This document shows, piece after piece, positions 28,183-38,201 of a DNA stretch of 57,731 nt. Source of the stretch: an uncultured Desulfofustis sp. (GTDB lineage: Bacteria > Desulfobacterota > Desulfobulbia > Desulfobulbales > Desulfocapsaceae); NCBI GenBank assembly GCA_905479735.1, contig CAJQNS010000091.1, positions 1 through 57,731 of the forward strand, written 5' to 3'. The notes below the pieces were generated by a model that was not told the origin of the DNA, did not search any database, and was given only the letters and a program-made list of their open reading frames with translations. The position numbers were made by a program, and so were the translations under genes. Numbering within the stretch: the stretch's first letter is position 1; the number at the start of each line of letters is the position of its first letter.

Positions 28183-29064
28183 ATGCCGAGCTTAAAAGAA
28201 GTCAAAACAAAGATCGTCGGTGTCACAAAGACCGCACAGATCACCAAAGCCATGAACATGGTTGCCTCCGCTAAATTGCGAGGGGCACAGGAAAAAATGG
28301 AGGCCTTCAGGCCTTACACGGCCAAGTTCAACGAGGCGATGTCGAATCTGTCGGAGCGAGCAAACACTGGCGGCAGTTACCCGTTGATGGAAAAACGGGA
28401 TGTCAAATCGGTTGAACTGATTATTATCACTTCCGATCGCGGTTTATGCGGTTCCTTTAACTCCAATATCATCAAGCTGGCAGAACAAAAGCTGAAGGAG
28501 TATGAAGCGGAAGGGAAGACAGTTAGTTTTATCTGCGTCGGTAAAAAGGGTTTTCAGATTCTCAAAAAGACCGGCAAAGTTCGCAAGACCTACGCCGATA
28601 TCATGGGCACGTTTCAGATGTTTAACGCCCGGGAGATAGCCACTGAGGTTTCCGAACATTTCCTGGCAGATGGCGGCTCTGACAGGGTCGAACTGCTGTT
28701 TGGAGAATTCAAATCGGTGGCAATTCAGAGACCGGCCACTAAGGAATTTCTGCCGGTTCAGCCATTGGAGGCAGCCGAAGGCGAGGAGAGTGGCCCGCAG
28801 ATTTCCGGTGAGTACATCTACGAACCCTCGGCCGAGGATATCATGGACGTGCTCCAGCCACTCTACCTCAACGTCATGATCTACCATGCCATGCTCGAGG
28901 TTGGAGCCAGTGAACATGCCGCCAGGATGACGGCCATGGACAATGCCACCAACGCCTGCAACGACATGATCTCGAATCTGACAATATTGTACAACAAGGC
29001 TCGTCAGGCTGCGATTACCGCTGAACTGATGGATATCGTCGGCGGTGCCGAAGCCCTTAAATGA
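28183..29064 (+). CDS. atpG: F0F1 ATP synthase subunit gamma
   Basis: A 293-residue rotor shaft. It has the typical start PSLKEVKTKIVGVTKTAQIT followed by KAMNMVASAKLR, and the C-terminal helix SEHAARMTAMDNATNACNDM. Both end helices form the coiled coil that turns inside alpha3beta3. The Rossmann-like middle contains LIIITSDRGLCGSFNSN. Length is usual. It is preceded by an 18-base gap from atpA. Confidence 0.96.
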   Translation: MPSLKEVKTKIVGVTKTAQITKAMNMVASAKLRGAQEKMEAFRPYTAKFNEAMSNLSERANTGGSYPLMEKRDVKSVELIIITSDRGLCGSFNSNIIKLAEQKLKEYEAEGKTVSFICVGKKGFQILKKTGKVRKTYADIMGTFQMFNAREIATEVSEHFLADGGSDRVELLFGEFKSVAIQRPATKEFLPVQPLEAAEGEESGPQISGEYIYEPSAEDIMDVLQPLYLNVMIYHAMLEVGASEHAARMTAMDNATNACNDMISNLTILYNKARQAAITAELMDIVGGAEALK

Positions 29065-29103
29065 TAGATAACTGACATTTCAAATAATCTCAAAAACTTA
29101 TAG

Positions 29104-30525
<1,422 letters not shown>

Positions 30526-30558
30526 GTGCTCTGGTACTCTAGACGAGAGGTAGAATAA

Positions 30559-30972
30559 ATGGCACAGCAGATTGCATTAGAAGTGGTAACTCCCGCCGGT
30601 GCGGTGGTCAGTGAAGAGGTTGACATCGTAAACGCACCAGGGTATGGAGGTGACTTCGGTGTTCTGGCTAATCATGCCCCGTTCCTCTCAACCATCAAGA
30701 CGGGTATTTTGTCATATGAAATTGGCAAAAATCGCCACTACCTCATGGTCAGCGGCGGATTTTGTGAGGTCTCAAATAATAAAATCACCTTTCTGGTGGA
30801 GAGTGCGGATTTTGGTCACCAGATCGATGTTGAGCGAGCGATGCGTGCAAAGGAACGAGCCGAGAAGCGCCTGGCGCAAGCTTCCGCGCAGGATGAATCA
30901 ATTAACCTGGCTCGGGCCGAAGCATCGCTGCAGCGCGCCCTTATCCGGTTGAAGGCTGCAAATTTCAAATAG
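30559..30972 (+). CDS. atpC: F0F1 ATP synthase subunit epsilon
   Basis: A 137-residue epsilon subunit with the N-terminal beta sandwich ([22 protein letters not shown], then [21 protein letters not shown]) and a C-terminal helical pair rich in Ala/Arg/Glu that can brake ATP hydrolysis. It is the last gene of the operon; a strong terminator follows. atpI, atpB and atpE are absent from this operon. Confidence 0.95.
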   Translation: MAQQIALEVVTPAGAVVSEEVDIVNAPGYGGDFGVLANHAPFLSTIKTGILSYEIGKNRHYLMVSGGFCEVSNNKITFLVESADFGHQIDVERAMRAKERAEKRLAQASAQDESINLARAEASLQRALIRLKAANFK

Positions 30973-30992
30973 CAGTAGCCAAAACAACAAAT

Positions 30993-31036
30993 AAAAAGAG
31001 GCCGTCTCCATTAGGTAGGGGACGGCCTCTTTTTTT
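30993..31036 (+). terminator. Rho-independent terminator of the atp operon
   Basis: GAGGCCGTC (30998-31006) pairs with GACGGCCTC (31021-31029) around a 14-base loop and is followed by seven T residues; the left side has an A run, so it may work in both directions. Confidence 0.85.
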
Positions 31037-31177
31037 ACATAGCGACATAAGTCCAATCCATACCACCATGCTGCGTTGCTAGCTTCGGTGCCTGCTCACA
31101 GCACTACCAGGCTGCTCCGCCGACTCCTCGCTCGCGCTCTGCCCGAATGGGCGACTTGAACTTATATGGCTATGTAA
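31035..31177. repeat. MITE-like inverted-repeat element, family B (143 bp)
   Basis: The 22-base ends (31035-31056 and 31156-31177) are inverted repeats with 19 of 22 matching; both begin TTACATAGC. The interior (TGCGTTGCTAGCTTCGGTGC, then CTCCTCGCTCGCGCTCTGCC) has the look of GC-rich short repeats seen dispersed in related genomes. No coding sequence. It lies between the atp terminator and the end of the amidase gene. Confidence 0.55.
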
Positions 31178-31215
31178 AAGTATCTCTGTAATTTAGTTCA
31201 AAGTGAGTTTACATC

Positions 31216-33198
31216 TCATTGAGCAGAGGCGACATTGGCGTTGGCATACTGGCTGATTCCGTCGGAGATCTGTTCGGCCAGTTTGTCAATGAACTCATCG
31301 TCGCCAAGCATCTTGGCGTCCTCAGGGTTGCTGATAAAGGCTATTTCTATCAAAATCGCTGGCATTTCAGCACCTATAAGCACATAAAAGGGGGCCTGCT
31401 TGACGCCCATATCTTTCAGGGCAAAATGTGTTTCAGAGAGGCCGCTGTCGATTGACTGATGGACCCTGCCTGCCAGCCTCGATGATTCGTTAATCTTCGA
31501 ATTTCTCATGATATCTGAGAGGATGTCCTGCAGATCGCTAAGCTGATGGGTGGAGGTGGCGTTCTCTCTTGCGGCGACGCGCATGGCCTCGGCGTTGGTG
31601 GTGAGATTCAGGAAATAGGTCTCGAATCCCCTTATGTCAGGGGACGGATGGGCATTTATATGAAGGGAGACGAAAAGATCGGCGGAATTAGTGTTGGCTA
31701 TTGCGGTCCGCTCCTCCAGCGGCAGGAAGGAGTCGTTCTCTCTGGTCAGGATAACCGTGGCTCCGAGCTTCTTGCGTAGATGAGCGGCGAGTCTCTGTCC
31801 CGTCTTCAATACGATATCTTTTTCCTTCATGTCGTAAGCGATGGCGCCAGGGTCTTTGCCGCCATGACCTGGGTCAATGACGATTGTTCCAATGCCAAGG
31901 CCCAGTTGCTGTGCCAGTGAAAGTTTATCGGCCGGGATCGGTTCTTCGAATCTCATCTCCTCGCTTCTACTAACAGGGGCTGCCATCTTCCTGTTTTCCC
32001 TCAGGACAAGGAAGGGGCCCTGGTAAGCCTCGATTTTCTCCGATTCGTCAGGCTGAGAGTCAATTTTTGGAAGATTTTCCTGCTCAGCGATTTGTTCACC
32101 TTCAGGTTGTTCGGGCAGCGCTTCATCTATTTCAGGCTCAGGCACCGGAAGCGGAGGTCCCGGTTGCACCTCTGCGATGGGAGGTTGCGGTAGGGGCCGA
32201 GGCTGACTGGGAGGTTTCGGTGGCGCCGGAGGGGGCGATAAAGGTTCAAGCAGGGCCAGGTCGCTTCTTTTCTTCTGACCTTTAACATCGATTATGACCC
32301 GAAACGGGTCTGGGAGTGAAAAAATCTTGTAATCGGAAATAGACTGAATATCGAGCACTACCCGGACCGTGTCGGGGCTGAACTGACCGGTTCTGACCTG
32401 TTTCAAAAGCCCATCCTCTATTGGAATAGGGGATCGATAGCGGGGTTCGATGTAGCTATTCTGAAAATCGATGTACAGCCGCCGAGGGCGGTTGCCGATC
32501 TTCTCCAACAATTCTTCCTTATAGGAGGTCGGCCCTGAAGTTTGCACAACCACCCGTGTGTAATCTTTTGAAGACCAGTATTTAACCGGCATTACATTGG
32601 TCAATTTGGCCAGCGGAGTGGTACCAAGCATTTCTTCGGGCAAGGGAATATCGAAGTCTTTGGACAGCAGCTTCAATTTAGTCTCGGTAACCGAACCCAT
32701 ATCGCCGTCCGGATAATCAGAGATGATTTTGGCGAAGGTCTCGGCGGCCCGATTAGGATCATTCACGTCTTCAAAGAGAATGACGCCCACCGCATAGAGG
32801 GCGTCGTCGGCCAACCGGTTGCCGGGGAACAAAGTGTGAACGTCACGGTAGTAGGAAATGGCCTCACCGAGATCAATTCCCTGGCCGAATTTTTTGAAGA
32901 CATCGTAATAGAGGCGGCCGAGCATGAAAAGACAAGCCGGAGCCAGTTCGGATTTGGGCTCGGCCAGATAGATCCGCCTGAAATTGCCGGCGCCTTTGAG
33001 CCAGTTCTCTCTTTTGTCACCCAGGTTAGGCGAGTTATTGAGTTGATTGTAGAAAAATTTCGCCTTCTCGTAGTGAGCCTGGAGATCTGACTTATTGGTG
33101 TAATTCTCACTTGGCGTCGTTCCCCACGCACGGTGTTCTCCGAACGTAAACGCCAGGAGGGTGAGAAGTATTAGTGTGAAACCAAGAGATCTGTTCAC
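31216..33198 (-). CDS. amiC: N-acetylmuramoyl-L-alanine amidase with AMIN domain
   Basis: A 660-residue exported zinc amidase that would cleave peptide side chains from murein during daughter-cell separation. Order of parts: signal peptide (about 1-26, LGFTLILLTLLAFTFG), a TPR-like helical region (to about 190) with FMLGRLYYDVFKKFG and DDALYAVGVILFEDV, an AMIN domain (about 205-310, septal murein targeting), a proline-rich linker (about 322-375) and an Amidase_3 domain starting IVIDPGHGGKDPGA near residue 443, with later VSLHINAHPS and ending near PAILIEIAFISNPED, which supply the zinc histidines and glutamates. The TPR-like part before AMIN is longer than in E. coli AmiC. Confidence 0.93.
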   Translation of the reverse strand: MNRSLGFTLILLTLLAFTFGEHRAWGTTPSENYTNKSDLQAHYEKAKFFYNQLNNSPNLGDKRENWLKGAGNFRRIYLAEPKSELAPACLFMLGRLYYDVFKKFGQGIDLGEAISYYRDVHTLFPGNRLADDALYAVGVILFEDVNDPNRAAETFAKIISDYPDGDMGSVTETKLKLLSKDFDIPLPEEMLGTTPLAKLTNVMPVKYWSSKDYTRVVVQTSGPTSYKEELLEKIGNRPRRLYIDFQNSYIEPRYRSPIPIEDGLLKQVRTGQFSPDTVRVVLDIQSISDYKIFSLPDPFRVIIDVKGQKKRSDLALLEPLSPPPAPPKPPSQPRPLPQPPIAEVQPGPPLPVPEPEIDEALPEQPEGEQIAEQENLPKIDSQPDESEKIEAYQGPFLVLRENRKMAAPVSRSEEMRFEEPIPADKLSLAQQLGLGIGTIVIDPGHGGKDPGAIAYDMKEKDIVLKTGQRLAAHLRKKLGATVILTRENDSFLPLEERTAIANTNSADLFVSLHINAHPSPDIRGFETYFLNLTTNAEAMRVAARENATSTHQLSDLQDILSDIMRNSKINESSRLAGRVHQSIDSGLSETHFALKDMGVKQAPFYVLIGAEMPAILIEIAFISNPEDAKMLGDDEFIDKLAEQISDGISQYANANVASAQ

Positions 33199-33324
33199 TT
33201 CGTCAGTCTATACAATACGAATAGAAGAGTTGACTGCTGAAAATCATAATATTTTCTATAAATTATCAGAAATTAGAGTTTATATAAACAGTCTGAACGA
33301 AAAAAACAACTCGAAGAGTCAGGG

Positions 33325-35985
33325 TTAGCCCTTATCTATCAGCCCCTTGAGCTTATAGAGCTGTTCCAGAGCCTGGCGCGGAGTCATGTCGTCAAGGTCG
33401 ATTTTTCTGAGCTCATCGGCCAGCGGATGACCGGGCGCGGCGAAAAGCTGAAGCTGGCTGGGATGCTCCTTTCTGCCGGCGCTGCTCGATTTGTTCCCGG
33501 TGACGGCCCGGTGATCGAAATCTGCCTGGTCGATGCGTTTCAATATCTCCTGAGCCCGAGTGACGACCTGATCGGGCACCCCGGCCAGCGCCGCGACCTG
33601 GATCCCGTAACTACGGCTGGTACCGCCCTTGATCAATTTATATAGAAAAATAATCGTCTCATTCCACTCCTTGACAGCCACCGAGTAATTTTGCACCCGA
33701 TCATGGGTTTTGGCCAGTTCAGTGAGCTCATGATAATGGGTGGCAAACAGGGTTTTAACTCCGCTCCCATCTTTCTCTACCAGGGCTTCCGCCACCGCCC
33801 AGGCGATCGACAATCCGTCGTAGGTAGAGGTGCCCCGGCCTATCTCATCGAGAATGACAAGGCTTCGAGGGGTGGCGTTATTGAGGATATTGGCGGTTTC
33901 ATTCATCTCCACCATAAAAGTCGATTGTCCCCGGCGCAAATCGTCCATGGCCCCAACCCGGGTGAAAATTCGATCGACCACGCTTATCACCGCCTTTTCG
34001 GCCGGAACGAAACTTCCCATCTGGGCCATCAGCACAATAAGCGCAGTCTGTCTGAGGATGGTGGATTTGCCAGCCATGTTCGGGCCGGTGATGACCAGCA
34101 CCTGATTTCGGCTCTGGTCCAGACTGATGTCGTTGGGAACGAATTTTCCGCTTGCCATCGACCGTTCGATTACCGGATGTCTGCCGTCACTGATCTGGAT
34201 AGCTCCATCACTCGTCAGTTCTGGCCTTGTGTAGTGATTTTGCCGGGCAATTTCAGCCAGGTTGGTAAATACATCGATGCGGGCCAGAAACTGGGCGGTC
34301 TGCAGGACCCGGGAGCTGTTTTCGGCCAGGGTCGTTCTGATCTCGATGAAAAGCTGATACTCAAGCTCGAGGCGGCGCTCCTGTGCGGTCAGCACGCGGC
34401 TTTCGAACTCTTTGAGTTCCGGGGTGATATAGCGCTCGGCATTAACCAGGGTCTGCTTGCGCAGGTAATGTTCCGGTACTTTCTCGAGGTGAGCATTGCT
34501 GACTTCTATGTAGTAGCCGAAAACCTTGTTGTAGCCAATTTTTAGTTTGGTGATGCCGGTCTTCTCTCGTTCCTGGTTTTCCAGTCCGAGAATGAGCGCC
34601 TTGCCGTCGCGCAGCAGGTGGATGAGTTCATCCAGCTCCTCATTGTATCCTTCTCTGATCAGGTTGCCGTCACGCAGGGTGACCGGCGGTTCAGCGCCGA
34701 TCGAGCGCTCCAGCAATTCGGCCAGCTCGGTCAAATCGTCAAATTCGTCGCTGATGCTTTTGAGGCCGTTTACCGTACACTGTTTCAGAAGAGCATGGAT
34801 GTCGGGGAGAACGGAAAGTGACTGTCGCAGGGCAACCGCATCACGGCCGTTGCCCTGACTGAGCACCATCCTCGAGTTGAGGCGTTCGAGATCGTAGATG
34901 GCGTCGAGATAATCTCTGAACTGCTGTCTGATCGACGGGTTGTTGTGGAAAAAATTGACGCACTCCTGCCTTTCAGTGATCGCCTCAATATCCTGCAGGG
35001 GCTGAAGCAAATAATTCTGCAGCAGCCGCCCACCCATAGGCGTTCTGGTTTTATCCAGCACGGCCAGCAGAGAACCCTCGCGCTTGTTGCCGATGATGGT
35101 CCTGGTCAGTTCCAGGTTACGGCGTGAGGCATCGTCAATGAGCAGTACCGAATCACCTTTGAGAGGGATCAGTTTCTCTATATGGCCGATATCACTCTTC
35201 TGCGTTTCCCTGGCATAATCGAGAAGCACTCCCGCTGCCACAATACCCTGGTTCATCGATCCGCAGCCGAACCCTTCCAGGTTGATCACTTTGAAGTGAT
35301 CGCTGAGATCCTCATTGGCTTCTTTGAAGTGAAACAGGTCATCGCCGCGCAGAGTGATACAAATTTCAGGCAGGTGCAGAGTGACCGCCTCCAGCAGTGG
35401 TTTAATATCTACTTGTTTTGCTTCGTTGATCAACAACTCGGCTGGTGTCATACGGGTCAGGTGATCCACTAACTGCTCGGGTACCGCTGAATCGTCTTCG
35501 AGCTCTCCGGTCAAGAACTCACCGGTGCTCAAATCCAGAAAACTGAACCCCCATTGCGGAACGGGCTCGGAGAGGGATCTGCTCAAGGCGCAGACGTAAC
35601 GATTCTCATTCTCTTCCAGAATCTGATCATCGGTAGTGACTCCTGGAGTAACCACCCGAATGACCTCGCGGCGGACAATTCCTTTGGCCTGGGAAGGATC
35701 TTCGGTTTGTTCACAGATGGCCACCCGCTTGCCGGCCTTGACCAGTTTAGCAAGATAGGTCTGGGCCGCGTGGTAGGGAATGCCGCACATTGGGATTCTG
35801 GCCGCGTCGGCCTTGTTGTTGCGTGAGGTCAGGGTGATGCCAAGAATTTTCGAGGCAACCTCGGCATCTTCGAAAAACATCTCGTAAAAATCGCCCATCC
35901 GATAGAACAGAATCTCATCTGGATATTCTTCCTTTATCTCCAGATACTGCCTGAGCATCGGCGTCATTTTCGGAGGTGAGGTCAT
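33325..35985 (-). CDS. mutS: DNA mismatch repair protein MutS
   Basis: An 886-residue mismatch sensor and ATPase. The mismatch-wedge motif F33-Y-E35 occurs in MGDFYEMFFEDA, the Walker A loop GPNMAGKSTILRQ lies near residue 635, and motif II appears as LVILDEIGRGTSTYDGL. The C-terminus (KIDLDDMTPRQALEQLYKLK) is the usual tetramerisation helix region. Length is normal. It follows the HIT gene by nine bases on the same strand; no mutL is in the window. Confidence 0.97.
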   Translation of the reverse strand: MTSPPKMTPMLRQYLEIKEEYPDEILFYRMGDFYEMFFEDAEVASKILGITLTSRNNKADAARIPMCGIPYHAAQTYLAKLVKAGKRVAICEQTEDPSQAKGIVRREVIRVVTPGVTTDDQILEENENRYVCALSRSLSEPVPQWGFSFLDLSTGEFLTGELEDDSAVPEQLVDHLTRMTPAELLINEAKQVDIKPLLEAVTLHLPEICITLRGDDLFHFKEANEDLSDHFKVINLEGFGCGSMNQGIVAAGVLLDYARETQKSDIGHIEKLIPLKGDSVLLIDDASRRNLELTRTIIGNKREGSLLAVLDKTRTPMGGRLLQNYLLQPLQDIEAITERQECVNFFHNNPSIRQQFRDYLDAIYDLERLNSRMVLSQGNGRDAVALRQSLSVLPDIHALLKQCTVNGLKSISDEFDDLTELAELLERSIGAEPPVTLRDGNLIREGYNEELDELIHLLRDGKALILGLENQEREKTGITKLKIGYNKVFGYYIEVSNAHLEKVPEHYLRKQTLVNAERYITPELKEFESRVLTAQERRLELEYQLFIEIRTTLAENSSRVLQTAQFLARIDVFTNLAEIARQNHYTRPELTSDGAIQISDGRHPVIERSMASGKFVPNDISLDQSRNQVLVITGPNMAGKSTILRQTALIVLMAQMGSFVPAEKAVISVVDRIFTRVGAMDDLRRGQSTFMVEMNETANILNNATPRSLVILDEIGRGTSTYDGLSIAWAVAEALVEKDGSGVKTLFATHYHELTELAKTHDRVQNYSVAVKEWNETIIFLYKLIKGGTSRSYGIQVAALAGVPDQVVTRAQEILKRIDQADFDHRAVTGNKSSSAGRKEHPSQLQLFAAPGHPLADELRKIDLDDMTPRQALEQLYKLKGLIDKG

Positions 35986-35994
35986 TACGGAGGT

Positions 35995-36501
35995 CTATTT
36001 GTGATTTGAACGGTAAAGATGCTGAAAGCGGGGCAGCAATCTGTCGTAGGTTTTTTCTATATGCTCGGGAATCGTTCGAACCTCGGCCAGCACCGTCATG
36101 AAATTGTGATCGTCCTGCCAGCGCGGCACAATATGATAATGAATATGGTCGTCGATGCCAGCTCCGGCAACTTGTCCTAAGTTCAGACCAACATTGAAGC
36201 CGTCGGGGTTTAGTTCCTCTTTTAAAATTTCGATAGCTTTCTGAACCAGGTCATTCACTTCCTGCAACTCAGCTGCCTCAAGTTCGGTAATGCAGGCCAC
36301 ATGACGAGCCGGAGCAACGAGAAGGTGGCCGTTCGCGTAGGGAAAGCGGTTGAGCAGGCAGAGCCGTCCGGAATCTCGATAAAGCAGAAGCAGCTCTCTG
36401 GAGTGGGGCTGATCTCCCGGCGGCTCGAACAGACAATGGGGAGGATGGGGCTCATTGCCGAGCACATGCTCCATTCTCCATGGAGTCCATAAGGATTTCA
36501 T
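35995..36501 (-). CDS. HIT-family nucleotide hydrolase/transferase
   Basis: A 168-residue protein. The histidine triad is DDHIHYHIVPRW near residue 130, the nucleophile being the middle histidine. The start MKSLWTPWRMEHVL is the typical beginning of the FHIT/Ap4A-phosphorylase-like branch, which cleaves dinucleoside polyphosphates or similar AMP adducts. I start at ATG 36501; an 18-codon longer form (36555) would overlap the preceding gene. The first zinc-finger-like CxxC is reduced to a single cysteine (HCLFEPP). It lies one base after the metallophosphoesterase gene's stop and nine bases before mutS. Confidence 0.9.
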   Translation of the reverse strand: MKSLWTPWRMEHVLGNEPHPPHCLFEPPGDQPHSRELLLLYRDSGRLCLLNRFPYANGHLLVAPARHVACITELEAAELQEVNDLVQKAIEILKEELNPDGFNVGLNLGQVAGAGIDDHIHYHIVPRWQDDHNFMTVLAEVRTIPEHIEKTYDRLLPRFQHLYRSNHK

Positions 36502-36502
36502 T

Positions 36503-37015
36503 CTATAAATCGGGCGACAGCGTATGAATGGCGGCCGACAGACCTCTTTCATCAATGGTCATAATAGCGTAGGTTCCGGAACTGCCGTACCGGCCGGTTC
36601 CCCGAAAAGTACCGGGATTGACAAAAAGTACTGAGTTGAATTTGTGTACCAGCGGCTGGTGAGTGTGACCAAAGACAATGCAGTCAGCCTCAGCAAAGCG
36701 GGATATGAGTCCGGTTTCCATATCATAACCGATCCCGTCACCGTGGTATAGTCCGAATCGGTAGTCGTCGATGGTGAATTCTAGTGATTCGGGTAGCGAA
36801 GTACGTGTTTTAAAGCCGCACATATTGCCGTGGACAGCATAGAGTTCTTTGTCTCTGAAGACGTCGAGAATGTCTTTATTGGTCAGATCACCGGCGTGGA
36901 TAATTGCATCGCAGGCTGAAAAAGCCTGTGCAGCTTGATTCCTGAATCTATCGTCGAGCTCATAGAGATGCGTGTCGGATAGTACGCCGATGGTTCTGGA
37001 GCGGGAATTTTTCAT
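36503..37015 (-). CDS. YfcE/MJ0936-type metallophosphoesterase
   Basis: A 170-residue calcineurin-like phosphodiesterase. Metal ligands appear as GVLSDTHL (D, H), IHAGDLTN (D), VHGNMCG (N, H), LYHGDG (H) and VFGHTHQP (H, H), the complete set for a binuclear site. Typical substrates are phosphodiesters. ATG 37015 (KNSRSRTIGVLSDTH) is preferred over the longer frame to 37093. It is the first gene of a three-gene minus-strand run with HIT and mutS. Confidence 0.9.
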   Translation of the reverse strand: MKNSRSRTIGVLSDTHLYELDDRFRNQAAQAFSACDAIIHAGDLTNKDILDVFRDKELYAVHGNMCGFKTRTSLPESLEFTIDDYRFGLYHGDGIGYDMETGLISRFAEADCIVFGHTHQPLVHKFNSVLFVNPGTFRGTGRYGSSGTYAIMTIDERGLSAAIHTLSPDL

Positions 37016-37253
37016 GGAATAAATATAAATAGTTTGCTGGTTGGCGGCAATAACCAATCGGATCCAGCCACCGATCTTTGAGGTGGAAACCATTAGCTGC
37101 AGGGACTGATTGACTGAGGCTGCGGTGCGGCGGCCAAGCGCCTCCGTATGCTACACTCCGGCCTGATCCTCCGGCCTCCGGGGCCTGCCGCTGATGCACA
37201 CTCCGCCCCTTTGCCGCCTCTGGAAGTTAAGGCATATATGAAACGGTTTGTGC

Positions 37254-37406
37254 CGTGGTGGACTTTCCGGGCCTGCATTGCGGAGGCCCGACGGAGCGCT
37301 GAAAATGTTTACCGATCGTTAGAGGCCGTTCTGTGGCCGACATCCGATCGGTTTTTCAGTGTGTAGTCGATCAGGCTAAGTACGCAGGCCCGGAAAGTCT
37401 ATCACG
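37254..37406. repeat. Nested inverted-repeat element, family C (153 bp)
   Basis: Outer arms GACTTTCCGGGCCTGC (37261-37276) and its exact complement (37384-37399) extend, with two G-T steps, to 23 pairs (37254-37276 / 37384-37406). Inside are CTGAAAA (37299-37305) / TTTTCAG (37353-37359) and ACCGATCG (37311-37318) / CGATCGGT (37345-37352). This would fold into one long hairpin as RNA or DNA. No coding frame is convincing. It occupies the middle of the 620-base gap before efp; the left part (37016-37253) is GC-rich with no gene that I can support. Confidence 0.6.
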
Positions 37407-37534
37407 CCTATCCCAGCAGGAAAATCCACGGAGTCATTTTGTTGATGTGATCTTATATTAACTGGTTACGGATCGCAGCCTCGGAGAGTCAATCACTTCG
37501 TTTTTGTCTTTGGAGAACGTGGGGCTAGATTCTG

Positions 37535-37564
37535 TTGGCAAACCGGACTCCGGGCAGGTATAGT
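37535..37564 (+). promoter_or_regulatory. Candidate promoter of efp-epmA
   Basis: TTGGCA (37535-37540), 18 bases, TATAGT (37559-37564), 71 bases before the efp start codon. Confidence 0.5.
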
Positions 37565-37635
37565 TGCAGCTTTAACAGGATGTTTTAGCTCCCTGATAGC
37601 GTACACTGATTTACAGATTTCTATGGAGAGACCTC

Positions 37636-38199
37636 ATGTTTAGTGCATCAGACCTACGTAAAGGCTTGAAAATATTAATCGACAATGAACCTCATATCAT
37701 CGTCGACTTTCAGTTCTCAAAACCCGGTAAAGGTCAGGCCTTGTATCGCACCAAACTTAAGAATATGATCACCGGATCTCAGTTTTCCAACACCTACCGC
37801 TCCAACGACAAATTTGAGAAGGCGGAGCTGGAAGAGCGCAAGATGCAGTACCTCTACAACCAGGCTGACGAGTATCATTTCATGGATACGGAAAACTATG
37901 AACAGCTCTTTCTCACGGGTGAGCAGTTGGGTGACAATATCAACTATCTGGTTGACAATATGGAGGTGGAGGTGCTTTTTTTCGGTCCCCGCCCCATAGA
38001 CATCAGTCTGCCGATATTTGTCAATCTCACTGTCACCCAGGCAGATCCATGGGCCAGAGGCGATACATCCGGCACCGATACCAAACCGATCACCGTGGAG
38101 ACCGGCTACAAGTTAAACGTACCGCCGTTTGTCGAAGAGGGGGATAAAATCCAGATCGATACCCGCTCAGGTGAATATGTAACCAGAGTAAAAGAGTAA
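37636..38199 (+). CDS. efp: Translation elongation factor P
   Basis: A 187-residue factor that relieves ribosome stalling at polyproline stretches by inserting next to the P-site tRNA. The domain I loop reads SKPGKGQA; K32 corresponds to the lysine (K34 in E. coli) that EpmA modifies with beta-lysine. Domains II and III continue with YLYNQADEYHFMDTENYEQ and KIQIDTRSGEYVTRVKE. Length is normal. The next gene, epmA, starts two bases after the stop. Confidence 0.96.
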   Translation: MFSASDLRKGLKILIDNEPHIIVDFQFSKPGKGQALYRTKLKNMITGSQFSNTYRSNDKFEKAELEERKMQYLYNQADEYHFMDTENYEQLFLTGEQLGDNINYLVDNMEVEVLFFGPRPIDISLPIFVNLTVTQADPWARGDTSGTDTKPITVETGYKLNVPPFVEEGDKIQIDTRSGEYVTRVKE

Positions 38200-38201
38200 C
38201 G

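Noticed and set aside
33301-33324. A terminator after mutS (ACTC/GAGT hairpin with T-run on the minus strand)
   Set aside because: The stem has only four pairs, too weak to support a call.
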